From contig BSYO01000010.1 of NCBI GenBank assembly GCA_033239525.1, forward strand, positions 15,716,042-15,780,041: 64,000 nucleotides of DNA, given 5' to 3'. The stretch comes from Nepenthes gracilis. Its lineage: Eukaryota > Streptophyta > Magnoliopsida > Caryophyllales > Nepenthaceae. The position numbers and the translations under genes were made by a program. Below are positions 53,701-63,384 of the stretch, one piece after another. Within the stretch, counting starts at the first letter, position 1, and each line of letters starts with the position of its first letter. A model generated the notes under the pieces. It did not search any database. It was not told the DNA's origin and saw only the letters and a list, made by a program, of their open reading frames with translations.

Positions 53701-54639
53701 AACTCGCGTAGACTATCATTTAACAGTGGATATTAAAAAAAAAAGGCTAAAAGGTTAGATGTACAGCTAAATAAGCATTTTAATTGAAAAGAGAACAGAA
53801 AGCGAAGAATTTGAACGACTTATTATAATTTAAAATATCAAAGGTTTGATATATAATTAATAAAATTAAAACATTATATTAAAATTACAAAAAATTGAAA
53901 CATTTTGATGTTTTGTATAATTAACCACCCTTCAATTATTTATTAATATTATAAAGTAAATGATACTCTTAACATATTGTATAATTTAAATAAAAGGTCA
54001 TTTATTACATAAAAAGTATTATATTATTTCATAATATTATCTGTCACTCGTAAAATATACTATTATTTGTAACATATACATTAAATTTAGTTGAATATTA
54101 AAATATACAGTGATTATATATTTTATTTAATTAATTAGTATTATAAAATTGCACAGTACTTATATTTTTATTTTATTTTTTTTGGGGGAGGGGGGGGAGC
54201 AACCCCAAGAGAAAACAAGGGCCACCGGACATTAATGATGAGAATGCTTTGGTCTGGTACTTTGATGTTAACGATCTGATGAATTTAATTTTAATATTTA
54301 TTTAAATAAAACAAATATATTTATAACAAAATTTATTATTTGGTCAAAGATCTGCCCGAACTAGTCACTTCCGTTGGTAAACATTCTTTGCCTCAAGAAA
54401 TTAATAAAGCATATATTTTTACCATACTCATTAATAATATTAATTCATTTTGATCAGATCCTATAAAAATCGAGTTGATCGGACTAATTCAGTTCAAGAT
54501 CTGATTTTAATTGGAATTAGTGTAGATTAAATGAAGAAAATAATGTACAAAGACAATCGGGTATTCTCAAATATTTTAACATTAAATATGAATTATCTTT
54601 ATTGAATTTTTGGTCACTCTATTGTAGGTAGCTCAACAA
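53701..54639. other. AT-rich intergenic DNA
   Basis: No gene. A T-run followed by GGGGGAGGGGGGGGAGC near 54,171-54,200 recalls the poly-T/poly-G tract at 11,505. Confidence 0.45.
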
Positions 54640-55420
54640 ATAAAAAGTTATCAAAAATTCGCACGAGACTTGTATAGAAATCAAAGTATTTGCGCGCACA
54701 AAGCGTGTGTGGCGAAGGGTTAAGAAGTAAGATCAGGTAAATTAATTGAGGATTATTGGCGCTCGTTTCGCACTCGAGTATAAAGAGGCGTAGATTCCAG
54801 ACTTGGTATACTCACTTCGCCCTCGAGCTTGAGCACGGAATCCAAAACCCAATAAGCTCAAACTGCACTTGTCAGGCGCTCGAATGCCAATACACAATAT
54901 AAAACATAGTTTACACGTTTTAGGATAATAATTCTGAAATCTTTCTCCATAAAATGTGTCACACATAAATAGATGAGAGATAAAAGGAGAAGAGGAAGAT
55001 ATTTGACATTCGATCGAGATCCGATTTGAATTATGTTCTCTATCAAGGTCAGATATGTCATTCTGGAGGTGATTCTAGAAATATATTTTTATTTCGTTTT
55101 TTTTTCTCGTTGTATTTATCTGGTGAGTTGCCGAGTGTGTTGAGAGATAATTGTATTCAACAATTCTTTATTCTTTACTCGGGTTTGGAATAAAGAAATT
55201 TCAAAGAAAATTCTTGTAACCAATACTATCTATAATGGATTTATTCGGAATTTGTCCCGTAATTTTTTTATTGGTTGAAAAGGTTTTTCCACGTTAAAAT
55301 TATTGTGTATTGTTTATTTATTGTACTGACAAATTTGGTTACTAACAGTTGATGAAAGGTTCAGGTTTATTCCGCTGTCTTGGATCTGGTGTATTCGGAT
55401 GTCAAACTTTTAACACTCTT
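54640..55420 (+). repeat. LTR remnant
   Basis: Contains two GCGCTCG...-type motifs (near 54,760 and 54,873), a CATAAATAGATGAGAG promoter-like stretch near 54,965, a GA-rich leader (AAAAGGAGAAGAGGAAGATA) and TTCGATCGAGATCCGATTTG, parallel to TCCAATTGATATTCGATTTG at 50,730. It is related to the LTRs at 39,050 and 50,200. Ends were not resolved. Confidence 0.5.
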
Positions 55421-56250
55421 TAGCCCTCATTATATAAATGTATGTTCAATGTGAGATTATACTGTACAATCTTGATAGATTATAAGTTATGTTATTTGAT
55501 ATTTAATGTTATAGAATTACTAGAGCAGTGCGGCTGAGCTCATGATCATTAAGTATAACACATACTTTAATAAATACAAGGATACTCATTTGATGATAAT
55601 TTACTAAGTTAACTTAATAAGGTATTGATGTATGGAATTTTTTTAATAAAGTTATTTTTATAAAAATTATCGTTATATTTTATATTACAATGGTATTATA
55701 TGTGTAACATTATATCCTATTCTATTTTTGTGTTTTGTTCTTTGGATACACACGATGGTAAATATTTTTTAATATGTAAATGTATTTAATGTTATAGAAT
55801 TACCTTTTCAATTATTCGATTTGTATAGTCCAGCAACGTGGTGGCCAGTTACAGTCCAATCTGTCACAAATAATCATTAAATACAGTCTAAACATAAATA
55901 GATGCGTAAGTGGTCAATGAAGAATCTATAATTTATAGCATAAGTGAGAAATTTTTAATATGATTGGCTAGAATTAGAATTAAAATTGTAATTCAAAATA
56001 ATTGATTAATGTATGATATAAATTAAAAAAGAATTTTCTAAATACATTAGTTTAATCATACTTAGATCATGTACATATACACACATGTATATGTATATAA
56101 TTTTTTTTATAAATATATTTGTTTTTAAATAAATATCAAATTTTAAAAATTATTTTAATATTAATATATCCGAAGATTCGAATTGTAGTACAGATTAAGG
56201 AGCTAAATTGTCTTTCACAAGAGTATGGCTATCAGGCTTTTAGTTGGTTT
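55421..56250. other. AT-rich DNA and internal remnant of an outer gypsy element
   Basis: Mostly AT-rich. At 56,170-56,215 a GAATTGTAGTAC motif occurs that recurs about 110 bp further right inside the LTR. No coding relic was recognised. Confidence 0.35.
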
Positions 56251-56373
56251 TTCACTGATGGCGCCAATGATATGTTTGAGAATATGAATTGTAGTACGGA
56301 TAAAGAAGCCAAGTCGTATCCATTAGATTTAAAGTAGGTTCGGTCTCATTACGTTATTAATTTGAATCAGGTG
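56251..56373 (-). repeat. Outer LTR, left piece, with primer site
   Basis: On the minus strand TTGGCGCCATCAGTGAA (56,251-56,267) follows the LTR end TCATATCA. The LTR piece starts at 56,268 (TGATATGTTTGAG) and is cut at 56,373 by element B. The rest continues at 62,295. Confidence 0.6.
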
Positions 56374-57265
56374 TATTGCGTTCTAATTCCACGGGGACCG
56401 AGAGATGCAGAGGTGCGTCCAGTCCGATCCGTGGTTCCCAGGCAACATAAGTATTTGGGGGGTTGGAGATTAGAGGAAGATTGAGACCGGATTTTTTACG
56501 TGAAAAACCTCCTCTTGAATGGGGAGGAAAAACCACGAGGCGCAGGGCCTAGTAAGTGCTTCACTATATGGGTTGAAGTCTTTACAGAATACAGTTGTGA
56601 GGGTTAATCCATTCCTTGTCTCTCGTATCTATTTTCCCTCTTGGAAAACTATGCTCACTTGGAGTTGTTCACTCTTCTTTGTGGAGTCGTCTTGGGAGAG
56701 AGTGTCCGGTAGAAGGCTCTGTCTCTCTTTTCGTGTGTTCCTCCTCTCTCCTCCCTGAGAGGGGCTTCGCTAAGTATTTATAGTGGGAAATGGGTAGTTA
56801 GGGAGTAGACACGCGGCGTCCATTCGGCGGTTGAGGAGCTAGTCCACCGGCTCCCTTTAATGCTGCTGACGTTGCGTGGAGTGGCATGCGGACGGCGCCG
56901 CTGCAGTATCTGAGCGTGTCAGGCGTACAGGGTCTGAATGACAGTCTTGATTTGACTAGGCGTGCCCTGTTGAGACGGCGACTGGCAGTAGTTGCAGGTT
57001 GTTGGGAACCGTCGAAGCTACCTAGCTGGCATTCCCGGTTTTGGATGAACAGTCCTCGTCCCTGAGTGGGGTGCCTTGTGTGCTTGTGGACCTCCTAGAG
57101 GCGGCCATCTTTGGAGGATCTTCCCCCAAAGCCCGAGAGCCTATTCCCGACCGCCTGGGCAGTTCTGATACTCGGCCGGGCATCTAGAATTCTTAGTCCT
57201 TGGGCTTCTTACCTGGGCCTCTCTTATGGGCCGTGTTTTATGGGCCCTTACATTGGGGCCCAACA
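56374..57265 (-). repeat. 3' LTR of element B
   Basis: 892 bp; on the minus strand begins TGTTGGGCCCCAATGTAAGG. The last dinucleotide CA is mutated to TA on the minus strand. On the plus strand it begins TATTGCGTTCTAATTCC against TGTTGCGTTCTGATTCC in its partner. Confidence 0.88.
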
Positions 57266-57283
57266 TAGCCCCCCATGCCAAAG
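57266..57283 (-). promoter_or_regulatory. Polypurine tract of element B
   Basis: On the minus strand TTTGGCATGGGGGGCTA leads directly into the 3' LTR. It parallels AGTATGGGGGGTTAG of element A. Confidence 0.75.
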
Positions 57284-57539
57284 GACCCGAAGTTCTCGGT
57301 CTTTTGGCATGAAGCCGCTAGCCTGCTGGAGGAGTCGATCGTCTGAGAGCGTGTGTCCTGGCGGCGAGTACTGCGTTGAGCTTGACGGGAGGTCGTCCCC
57401 GGACCTCTTCTGGACCGTCGTTTTGCCTCCCTACTGGAGCATTAAATGCCATATCTGGCTGACGTGACGTGCCATCAGGCGTCTTGGGAAGGAGAGATCG
57501 CCGAGCTTCTGAGGCGAATGGCTGGTCGACGCGTGGCAA

Positions 57540-57671
57540 GGGTAATGAGTACGCCTTTTTGCATCCCAAGGCTTATTTAAACGTCTTTTTGCCCTAATTT
57601 TTTATCTTCGCGCCCGCTTTTCGTTCTCTTCATTGTTCGAGTTTCGTCTTCTCCTCCGTTCTTTGGCTTTC
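57540..57671 (+). promoter_or_regulatory. Promoter-like region of the antisense gene in element B
   Basis: TTATTTAAAC at about 57,573 lies 100 bp upstream of the ATG at 57,672, and a pyrimidine-rich leader (TTTTTGCCC, CGTTCTCTTC) lies in between. Spacing and composition fit a plant TATA promoter. The region lies between the antisense gene and the LTR, outside the LTR itself. Confidence 0.45.
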
Positions 57672-58606
57672 ATGGCGCCTGGAGTGAGAGACATTGCCTT
57701 CACGATGACGCTCGACAAGCTCACGGAGATTCGAGCTCAGTATCAAATCCCTGAGTCTGTGGCCATGATGATCCCGGAGCCGCATGATAGGGCGCTGTAC
57801 CCTCCGGATGGCTTCATCACCGTTTATGAGGCCCACCTCAAAGGTGGGCTACGAGTTTTCATTCCGGTGGAGCTCTATGGCATCATGAGGGTGCTCGGGG
57901 TGCCCCTCGCCAGGCTTCAGCCGAATGCGATGAGGTATCTGGTGTCCTTGTGCGTCTTCTTCCGGTGTCATGAGAAGCTCTTGAATGCTCTTACGGTCAA
58001 GGTGATATTCCGCTTTATGCAAAACCTTGGCTGGATTATAATGACTCCCCGCCCGAAATTTTCTTCGTTATGTGGTGGCAACCCAGATTCCACGAGGCGG
58101 TGGAAGGACAAGTTTTTCTTTCTCGGCGTCTACGAGCACTGGGCCATCCCTACCACGTGGGGGAAGGTGGCTAGCCAGTATTGCTCCAACCCTTTGAGGG
58201 AGGACCGGGAGGAAGTGAAGGCGTATACAGACTTAGTGCTGGCCAATCTGTGGACCTTCCATTTGAACAAGCGCAACATCTGGCTGTCTTTTGAGAAGTT
58301 CAAGATTGCCAAGTGGGAACCGCGGGATGAGGCTCCCGGCCTAGCTCCTTCTGTAAAGGCCAAGGAGAGGCCGAGGATCGGAGGACCCACTGCTGAGCGC
58401 TCCTCGATTGATGATGAGGATTTTGACATTGAGGGCGTAAGTGATGATGACGTGGCTGCTCCTCTGCTCATTAGGTCGGGGACCGGCTCTTTCTCTAAAT
58501 CCTCGAGGTCTGGGGGTCTCAGCTTCACTTCCACTGTTAATATTTCGACCGGGCCCTCAAGAGCCTTTGCGCTGACCGAAGAGCTTCCGGGCGCCTAGTC
58601 TTCCTG

Positions 58607-58634
58607 TGATAATGATGATGATGATGATGATGAT
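58607..58634 (+). repeat. GAT microsatellite coding poly-Asp
   Basis: Nine or so GAT codons in the frame of the antisense gene, giving an acidic run after a Ser-rich stretch and just behind the TAG at 58,596. Confidence 0.85.
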
Positions 58635-59178
58635 GATGTTCCTCTGATCAAGAGGGTGAGGACTGATACCTCTCTTCCTGGACCCTCGGGATCTGACGAT
58701 CTCGCCTTCACTTCCACTACTAATCTCCCCGCTGCACTCGTGGAGGTTCTTGTTCAGACCACGGGGTTCTCGGACGTCCAGCCCCCCCAGTGATGATTTG
58801 GCTCCTGGCGCTCCCGTTATTTTGCCTGGTGACGTCTCGGACAGGATTGATCACCCTTCCGAGGACATAGGAGGCGGGAGTGCCACGATGGATCCTGAGA
58901 GGGGAATGTCGGCTGAAATGATCCGAGAGATGGTGGAGGTCGTGGACTTGAGTGTTGACGAGCTCGTGCCTTCTGATCCTCCTGAGCATCCTGTTGAGGT
59001 TGAGGCCGACCGGTTGCCCGAGTTTCTTGGGGACGTCAATTTCGAGGCAAACTTTCCAGCGCCTTTTATAGCTGACAAGTCTGTGTCTGAGGCGGCGCCT
59101 GCAGGGCTTAGGAGCGAGCCGCAGGAGTCTGAGTCCCATGTGGATCGTGGCATTGGGGATGACCCTCTTGTTTCTAAG

Positions 59179-59246
59179 GTAGCCTATTACCTCCTTTCTT
59201 CCCTTGCTTTCAACTGTTCATACTTTGATGAACTTTTCTGTTGCAG
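59179..59246 (+). other. Putative 68-bp intron of the antisense gene
   Basis: TCTAAG|GTAGCC...TTTCTGTTGCAG|CTTCAG, T-rich between the sites. Reading through it leads to a stop within 30 codons, while removing it continues the frame with LQSLIAGLNGLVEVIAQSR. Length and composition fit a plant intron. It is oriented for splicing only from plus-strand RNA, not from the element's genomic RNA. Confidence 0.6.
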
Positions 59247-59838
59247 CTTCAGAGCTTGATTGCCGGCCTTAACGGACTGGTGGAAGTGATCGCTCAATCC
59301 CGTCTGGAGATGAGGTCCTCGAGGGCCGCTCACGAAGTTGCAACGGGCGAAAGCGGAGCTGGCTGAAGCTAAGGAGAAGATCGCTTCTTTGGAGAGTACT
59401 GTCAAAGATCTGCGGCTTAGGCAGGGCCTCCTTCAGGATCGGATCCTTCGCTAGGAGGAGAGGCCGAGGACGTCCGTGCAGATTGCTGAGATGGCTCCTG
59501 TGTTGGATGGCAAGTTTCGGGATGGTATTCACATGTGTCGCCGGGTGGCGCGATTGATCCGTCCGCAATTTCCTGTAGCCGTCCTCGATCCCAGGAATGC
59601 CAGTGCCTTGAGCGTGGAAGACTTGTACGCGTCGATGGCAGGCCTTTCCCTGGCCCTCCTCGGGTAGGGCCTGATGGTGAACCTCTTACGCCCAAGGAGG
59701 CAGTTCAGATGGAGCAGACGAGGTCTTCTGGAGCCCATGGGGCTCAGAGAGGAGGAAGCCGAGCGGCACTCCCTTGACATGCTGCCCCCTTTTTTCTCAT
59801 TTTGTTTTGTCATACTTGTACAAAAAATTACTTTTGTG

Positions 59839-59844
59839 AATAAA
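59839..59844 (+). terminator. Poly(A) signal of the antisense gene
   Basis: AATAAA about 170 bp behind the stop codon, preceded by a TTTTGTTTTGT-rich stretch and followed by GTCCTTTTCG, the usual layout of a plant 3' end. Confidence 0.45.
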
Positions 59845-60074
59845 ACTTTGTCCTTTTCGCATTAAGGCTTCGGACGTTTCCTTCGTGTCTTGCTTGCATG
59901 TATGTTTTTCCCTTTTTTTTTGGCAGCGCGTCATACAGCGCCTAACTTCTTTGTTTCGAGTGAGTGACTCCCTTCAGGTGCTTGACCCTTTGCCTTTTTA
60001 GACTTGGGCATGCAGCCCTCTTAGGGACTTCTAGCTTTTAGCCTTTCGGCTTTATTTTTATCGCCCGGCCCCTA

Positions 60075-60382
60075 GGACCGTTTGGTCATGGCCGAGTTTT
60101 GTTGCCTGACCGCTCGGGTCGCTCGGGTTGGGGCCCAAGTTTTGTTGCCCGACCGCTGGGGTCGCTCGGGTTGGCGCCCAAGTTTTGTTGCTGGCCGCCG
60201 AGGTCGCTCGGGTTAGCGCCCAGTTTTGTTGCTGGCCGATCGGGGGTTCGACTGGGGTCGCTCGGGTTGGCGCCAAGTTTTGTTGCTTCGATCTGGTCCG
60301 ACAGCCGGGGTCGCTCGGGTTAGCGCCCAAGTTTTGTTGTCCGGCCAACTGGGTCGCCGCTCGGGTTGCGCCAAGTTTTGTT
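60075..60382 (+). repeat. Minisatellite of element B, about six units of 41-54 bp
   Basis: Units share GGTCGCTCGGGTT(G/A)GCGCCCAAGTTTTGTTG, each preceded by a variable TGGCCGNC/GACCGCT part. The array lies between the antisense gene and gag. The repeated GTTGGCGCC core resembles the TTGGCGCC start of the element's primer-binding site. Confidence 0.85.
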
Positions 60383-60527
60383 TATTGAATCTTTGTGAGT
60401 TGCTTTCTTGTCGAGGAGGGAGCACGGGAACGCTTCATGGTAAAGGTAACAAATGCACGTTTTTATTAATGTACACTTTCTCTTACATTGAGTGATCCCC
60501 AGGGCTTTTTGTCTCCCTTTTTTTTTG

Positions 60528-61322
60528 TCAGTCCGCACCCACTATGGCCTTGCCTTTTGAGCGGCGTGACTGGCTGCTTCCTGCTGCTCCGGGGCCGCAC
60601 CTGGGTCGTGGCAGGAAGCGGTCCAGATATCCTTCCATTACCAGCCGCTCGATTTTCGCTCGGAGTTTCGTGCAGTCATCGGTGTCGTGGCCGCGGCTGC
60701 CGTGGTAATGATAGTATTCCCACTGGTCGCCTCCCTCTGGGTTCTTCAACGCCCTGGGCCATCTTAGGAACTCCTCGTCCCTGATCTGCCTCAGGATGTT
60801 GGTGAGGGAGTCAGTGAAGGCCAATGGGCTTGAGTGCCTTTCTTCTCCAAGGACCATCCGTCCGGGCTTATCGTGCCGAGATGGTCGTTGGGTCTTCTGG
60901 TGGGCGCTCGCCCTTCTCCTTTCTTCCCCTGTCCTCGGGGGCAGGGGGTCTTCTCATTCTGTCGGCTAAGTTGCTTCGCCGGCCTTGGGTCCAAAGACAG
61001 TTTTCCAGAGCCTCTTAAGCCCCCTCCTTGATGGGGCCGGGCTCATAGACTTCTTTCTGTTGAGGTAATCCCTCAACTCGCCTGGAGCCCGCATCGACTG
61101 CTGTCTCTGGAGCGTCGTTTGGCGCGGGCTTTCGGAGCGGGGCCCATGGGCCCCCATGCCGCCTTCTCTTGGAGGTTGCGGGCCAGTTCTTGTGAGGTAT
61201 CCACCTTCGCGCCCGGTTTGCGCACGCCGTATCGGATCACCGCTTACTCTTCTGTCCGACGGGAGATATCCGTCGTAGCGCTCCTCGCCCAGGGCGGACG
61301 TGCTGCCTTGTCTGCTGAACAT
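60528..61322 (-). pseudogene. Element B gag relic, capsid core deleted
   Basis: Starts MFSRQGSTSALGEERYDGYL at 61,322, only about 60 bp behind the primer site, and stays in one frame to 60,528 apart from TAG at 60,966-60,968 and TGA at 60,954-60,956. The N-terminal part is basic and Gly/Arg/Pro-rich (RELRDYLNRKK-like). The C-terminal part, LTNILRQIRDEEFLRWPRAL and YYHYHGSRGHDTDDCTKL, matches the end of Tat gag. The middle capsid segment seen in element A (DPMDHF...WFFRLP) is missing, and the first knuckle Cys is Tyr. Confidence 0.75.
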
Positions 61323-61380
61323 CGTCGGGGCGTTGTTTGTTGTGGGGGGAGTGGGAAATCGTGAGTTTTTTGTTCTTCCT

Positions 61381-61398
61381 TCCCACAGACGGCGCCAA
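61381..61398 (-). promoter_or_regulatory. Primer-binding site of element B
   Basis: On the minus strand TTGGCGCCGTCTGTGGGA directly follows the LTR end GAACGCAACA. It is unmutated and typical of plant gypsy elements of this group. Confidence 0.88.
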
Positions 61399-62289
61399 TG
61401 TTGCGTTCTGATTCCATGGGGACTGAGAGATGCAGAGGTGCGTCCAGTCCGATCCGTGGTTCCCATGCAACACAAGTATTTGGGGGTTGGACGTTAGAAG
61501 AAGATTGAGACCGGATTTTTTACGTGGAAAACCTCCTCTTGAATGGGGAGGAAAAATCACGAGGCGTAGGGCCTAGTAAGTGCTTCACTATATGGGTTGA
61601 AGTCTTTATAGAGTACAGTTGTGAGGGTTAATCCCTTTCTTGTCTCTTGTATCTATTTTCCCTCTTGGAAAACTATGCTCACTGGGAGCCGTTCACTCTT
61701 CTTTGTGGAGTCGTCTTGGGAGAGAGTGTCCGGTAGAAGGCTCTGTCTCTCTTTTCGTGTGTTCCTCCTCTCTCCTCCCTGAGAGGGGCTTCGCTGAGTA
61801 TTTATAGTGGGAAATGGGTAGTTAGGGAGTAGACACGTGGCGTCCATCCGGCGGTTGAGGAGCTGGTCCACCGGCTCCCTTTAATGCTGCTGACGTTGCG
61901 TAGAGTTGCATGCGGACGGCGCCGCTGCAGTATCTGAGCGTGTCAGGCGTACAGGGTCTGAATGTCAGTCTTGATTTGACTAGGCGTGCCCTGTTGAGAC
62001 AAAGCCTGCGATGAGTTGTAGGTTGTTGGGAACCGTCGAAGCTACCTAGCTGGCATTCCCGGTTTTGGATGAGCAGTCCTCGTCCCCGAGTGGGGTGCCT
62101 TGTGTGCTTGTGGACCTCCTAGAGGCGGCCATCTTTGGAGGATCTTCCCCCAAAGCCCGAGAGCCTATTCCCGACCGCCTAGGCAATTCTGATACTCGGT
62201 CGGGCATCCAGAATTCTTGGTCCTTGGGCTTCTTACCTGGGCCTCTCTTCTGGGCCGTGTTTTATGGGCCCTTACATTGGGGCCCAACA
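61399..62289 (-). repeat. 5' LTR of element B
   Basis: 891 bp, ending TGTTGCGTTCTGATTCC at the primer site and, at the other side, GGGGCCCAACA on the plus strand. A TATA box (CACTATAAATACT on the minus strand) lies near 61,800. It aligns end to end with 56,374-57,265, with most differences C/T or G/A. Confidence 0.9.
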
Positions 62290-62294
62290 ATGTG

Positions 62295-62900
62295 CAACAG
62301 AAAATATAATTAAAAAATTTTAAAGGCTCACTCCCCAATATATCTTCCGACATCTAAATCATTATCCTTCTTTAAAAAGAGAAAAAAATAGAGGATATAA
62401 GTTCAAGTGTTCATAAAAATGTTTCTTGTTCGGAGATTTGTACTTTTTTGAAAGCGTTTTAATTTGAGAGAGAGTATGTGTGTATGCACTCTGGGTGTAT
62501 TTGGATTGCATTTGTTTTGTTTTTAAGTGTCGACCTCATTTCCTATTGGAATGAAGGGGTTTTATAGAAGTTAGAAGACAATTGACTTATCCTATAACCG
62601 TTTAGAAAATTGACGGGTAGATAAAATTTAACCAAACTTGCGGTTTCAATTGGTGCCCATGCCCGTTACTTCAAAATAAGAAAGAAAAATTATCTCGACC
62701 ATTGGTGTTGGTTTCGTCTTCGTTTCAAGAGCAAACCGCTCATATAAGGTTGTTAGGCGTGTCCAATGAATTGGGCCATACGGGTCGTTTGGGCCTCCAT
62801 ATTTTATAGACCGAATCCATAGGTGAAATTATTTTCTTGAGTCATTGGTGATAATACCCATCAAATATATTATATTTCTATATAATCAATTTTTTTTTAT
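62295..62900 (-). repeat. Outer LTR, right piece
   Basis: CAACAGAAAATATAATTAAA, then GCTCACTCCCCAATATATC, parallels the element C LTR (ACAACAATTAACAAAATAAA, then TTCACTCACTAATATATCCT near 43,640-43,690). It continues the piece at 56,268-56,373 that element B interrupted. The right end is not clear. Confidence 0.5.
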
Positions 62901-63384
62901 GTAAAACTTTTTTCTTTAAATATATAACTAGACATATTTTAATCCAATTTTTATATTTTATATTTTTAGTTTAAAACTAGTCCAAAATAATTATGTATTA
63001 ACTTGTTATAATTTTTGACCCAAACGACGGGCCATGTCCGATTGGATTCAGCTTACTGTTATAAATTTTACTTAAACTCTCGTCGTATTTAATCAAAATT
63101 CAATTTTGATTATATCTAGTAATAATATAATAGACTTATAATTTGATATAGGCCTAAATCTTAATTAGACTAGGAGGATTTTTTGAATAGTTCACATTTG
63201 GGCATAATTAGACTTGGAGGGTCCCATCGTTTTACTTGAATTCCCTTGTTAATCTTACACCTAATCGAATTAAAATATCCAAATTATTTAGACTATTTCA
63301 TCTAAAATTTTACCGACTAAAATATAAAAATATTATGAATAAATATAGATAAAAAAAATTAGGTATGATTAATTTTTAAAGTCG
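62901..63384. other. AT-rich DNA, no feature seen
   Basis: No coding relic, RNA gene or repeat end was recognised. Confidence 0.45.

Larger units (their letters stand above)
57672..59667 (+). pseudogene. Antisense gene of element B, PF04195-like
   Basis: From ATG 57,672 (MAPGVRDIAFTMTLDKLTEI) a nearly complete gene runs opposite to gag. The N-terminal domain contains RAQYQIPESVAMMIPEPHDR, YPPDGFITVYEAHLKGGLRV, PNAMRYLVSLCVFF, VIFRFMQNLGWIIMTPRP, RRWKDKFFFLGVYEHWAIP and AKWEPRDEAPG. An acidic hinge with an Asp run (GAT repeat, 58,607-58,634) follows, then a Pro/Asp/Glu-rich part. A likely intron (59,179-59,246) precedes a coiled-coil segment (LQRAKAELAEAKEKIASLES) and a C-terminal AEMAPVLDGKFRDGIHM. 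Damage: TAG at 58,596, a one-base shift in a C run near 58,787, a shift near 59,333 and TAG at 59,452. The family is the plant putative gypsy-type transposon protein, function unknown. Its partner in element A is homologous. Confidence 0.75.
56374..62289 (-). mobile_element. Element B: pol-less Tat-type element, minus strand
   Basis: A 5.9-kb element with two 0.89-kb LTRs, a primer site, a gag relic on the minus strand, a minisatellite and a large antisense gene on the plus strand. Protease, RT, RNase H and integrase are absent, so it depended on a helper. Flanks AGGTG (56,369-56,373) and ATGTG (62,290-62,294) agree at 4 of 5 positions. The LTRs are much more alike than those of element A, so this is the youngest insertion in the window. 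It sits inside an LTR of the element C type. Confidence 0.88.

Noticed and set aside
60058..60425. Repeat proteins read from the minisatellite
   Set aside because: All three frames of any repeated GC-rich unit stay open; the repetition is in the DNA and no start context or motif supports a protein.
59879..60425. CRISPR-like array
   Set aside because: Repeats and spacers are not distinct, the unit length varies, and the context is a plant retrotransposon; it is a minisatellite.
57318..61560. Many long frames on both strands of element B as separate genes
   Set aside because: They are GC-rich shadow frames of the LTRs, the antisense gene, the minisatellite and gag. None carries its own motifs.
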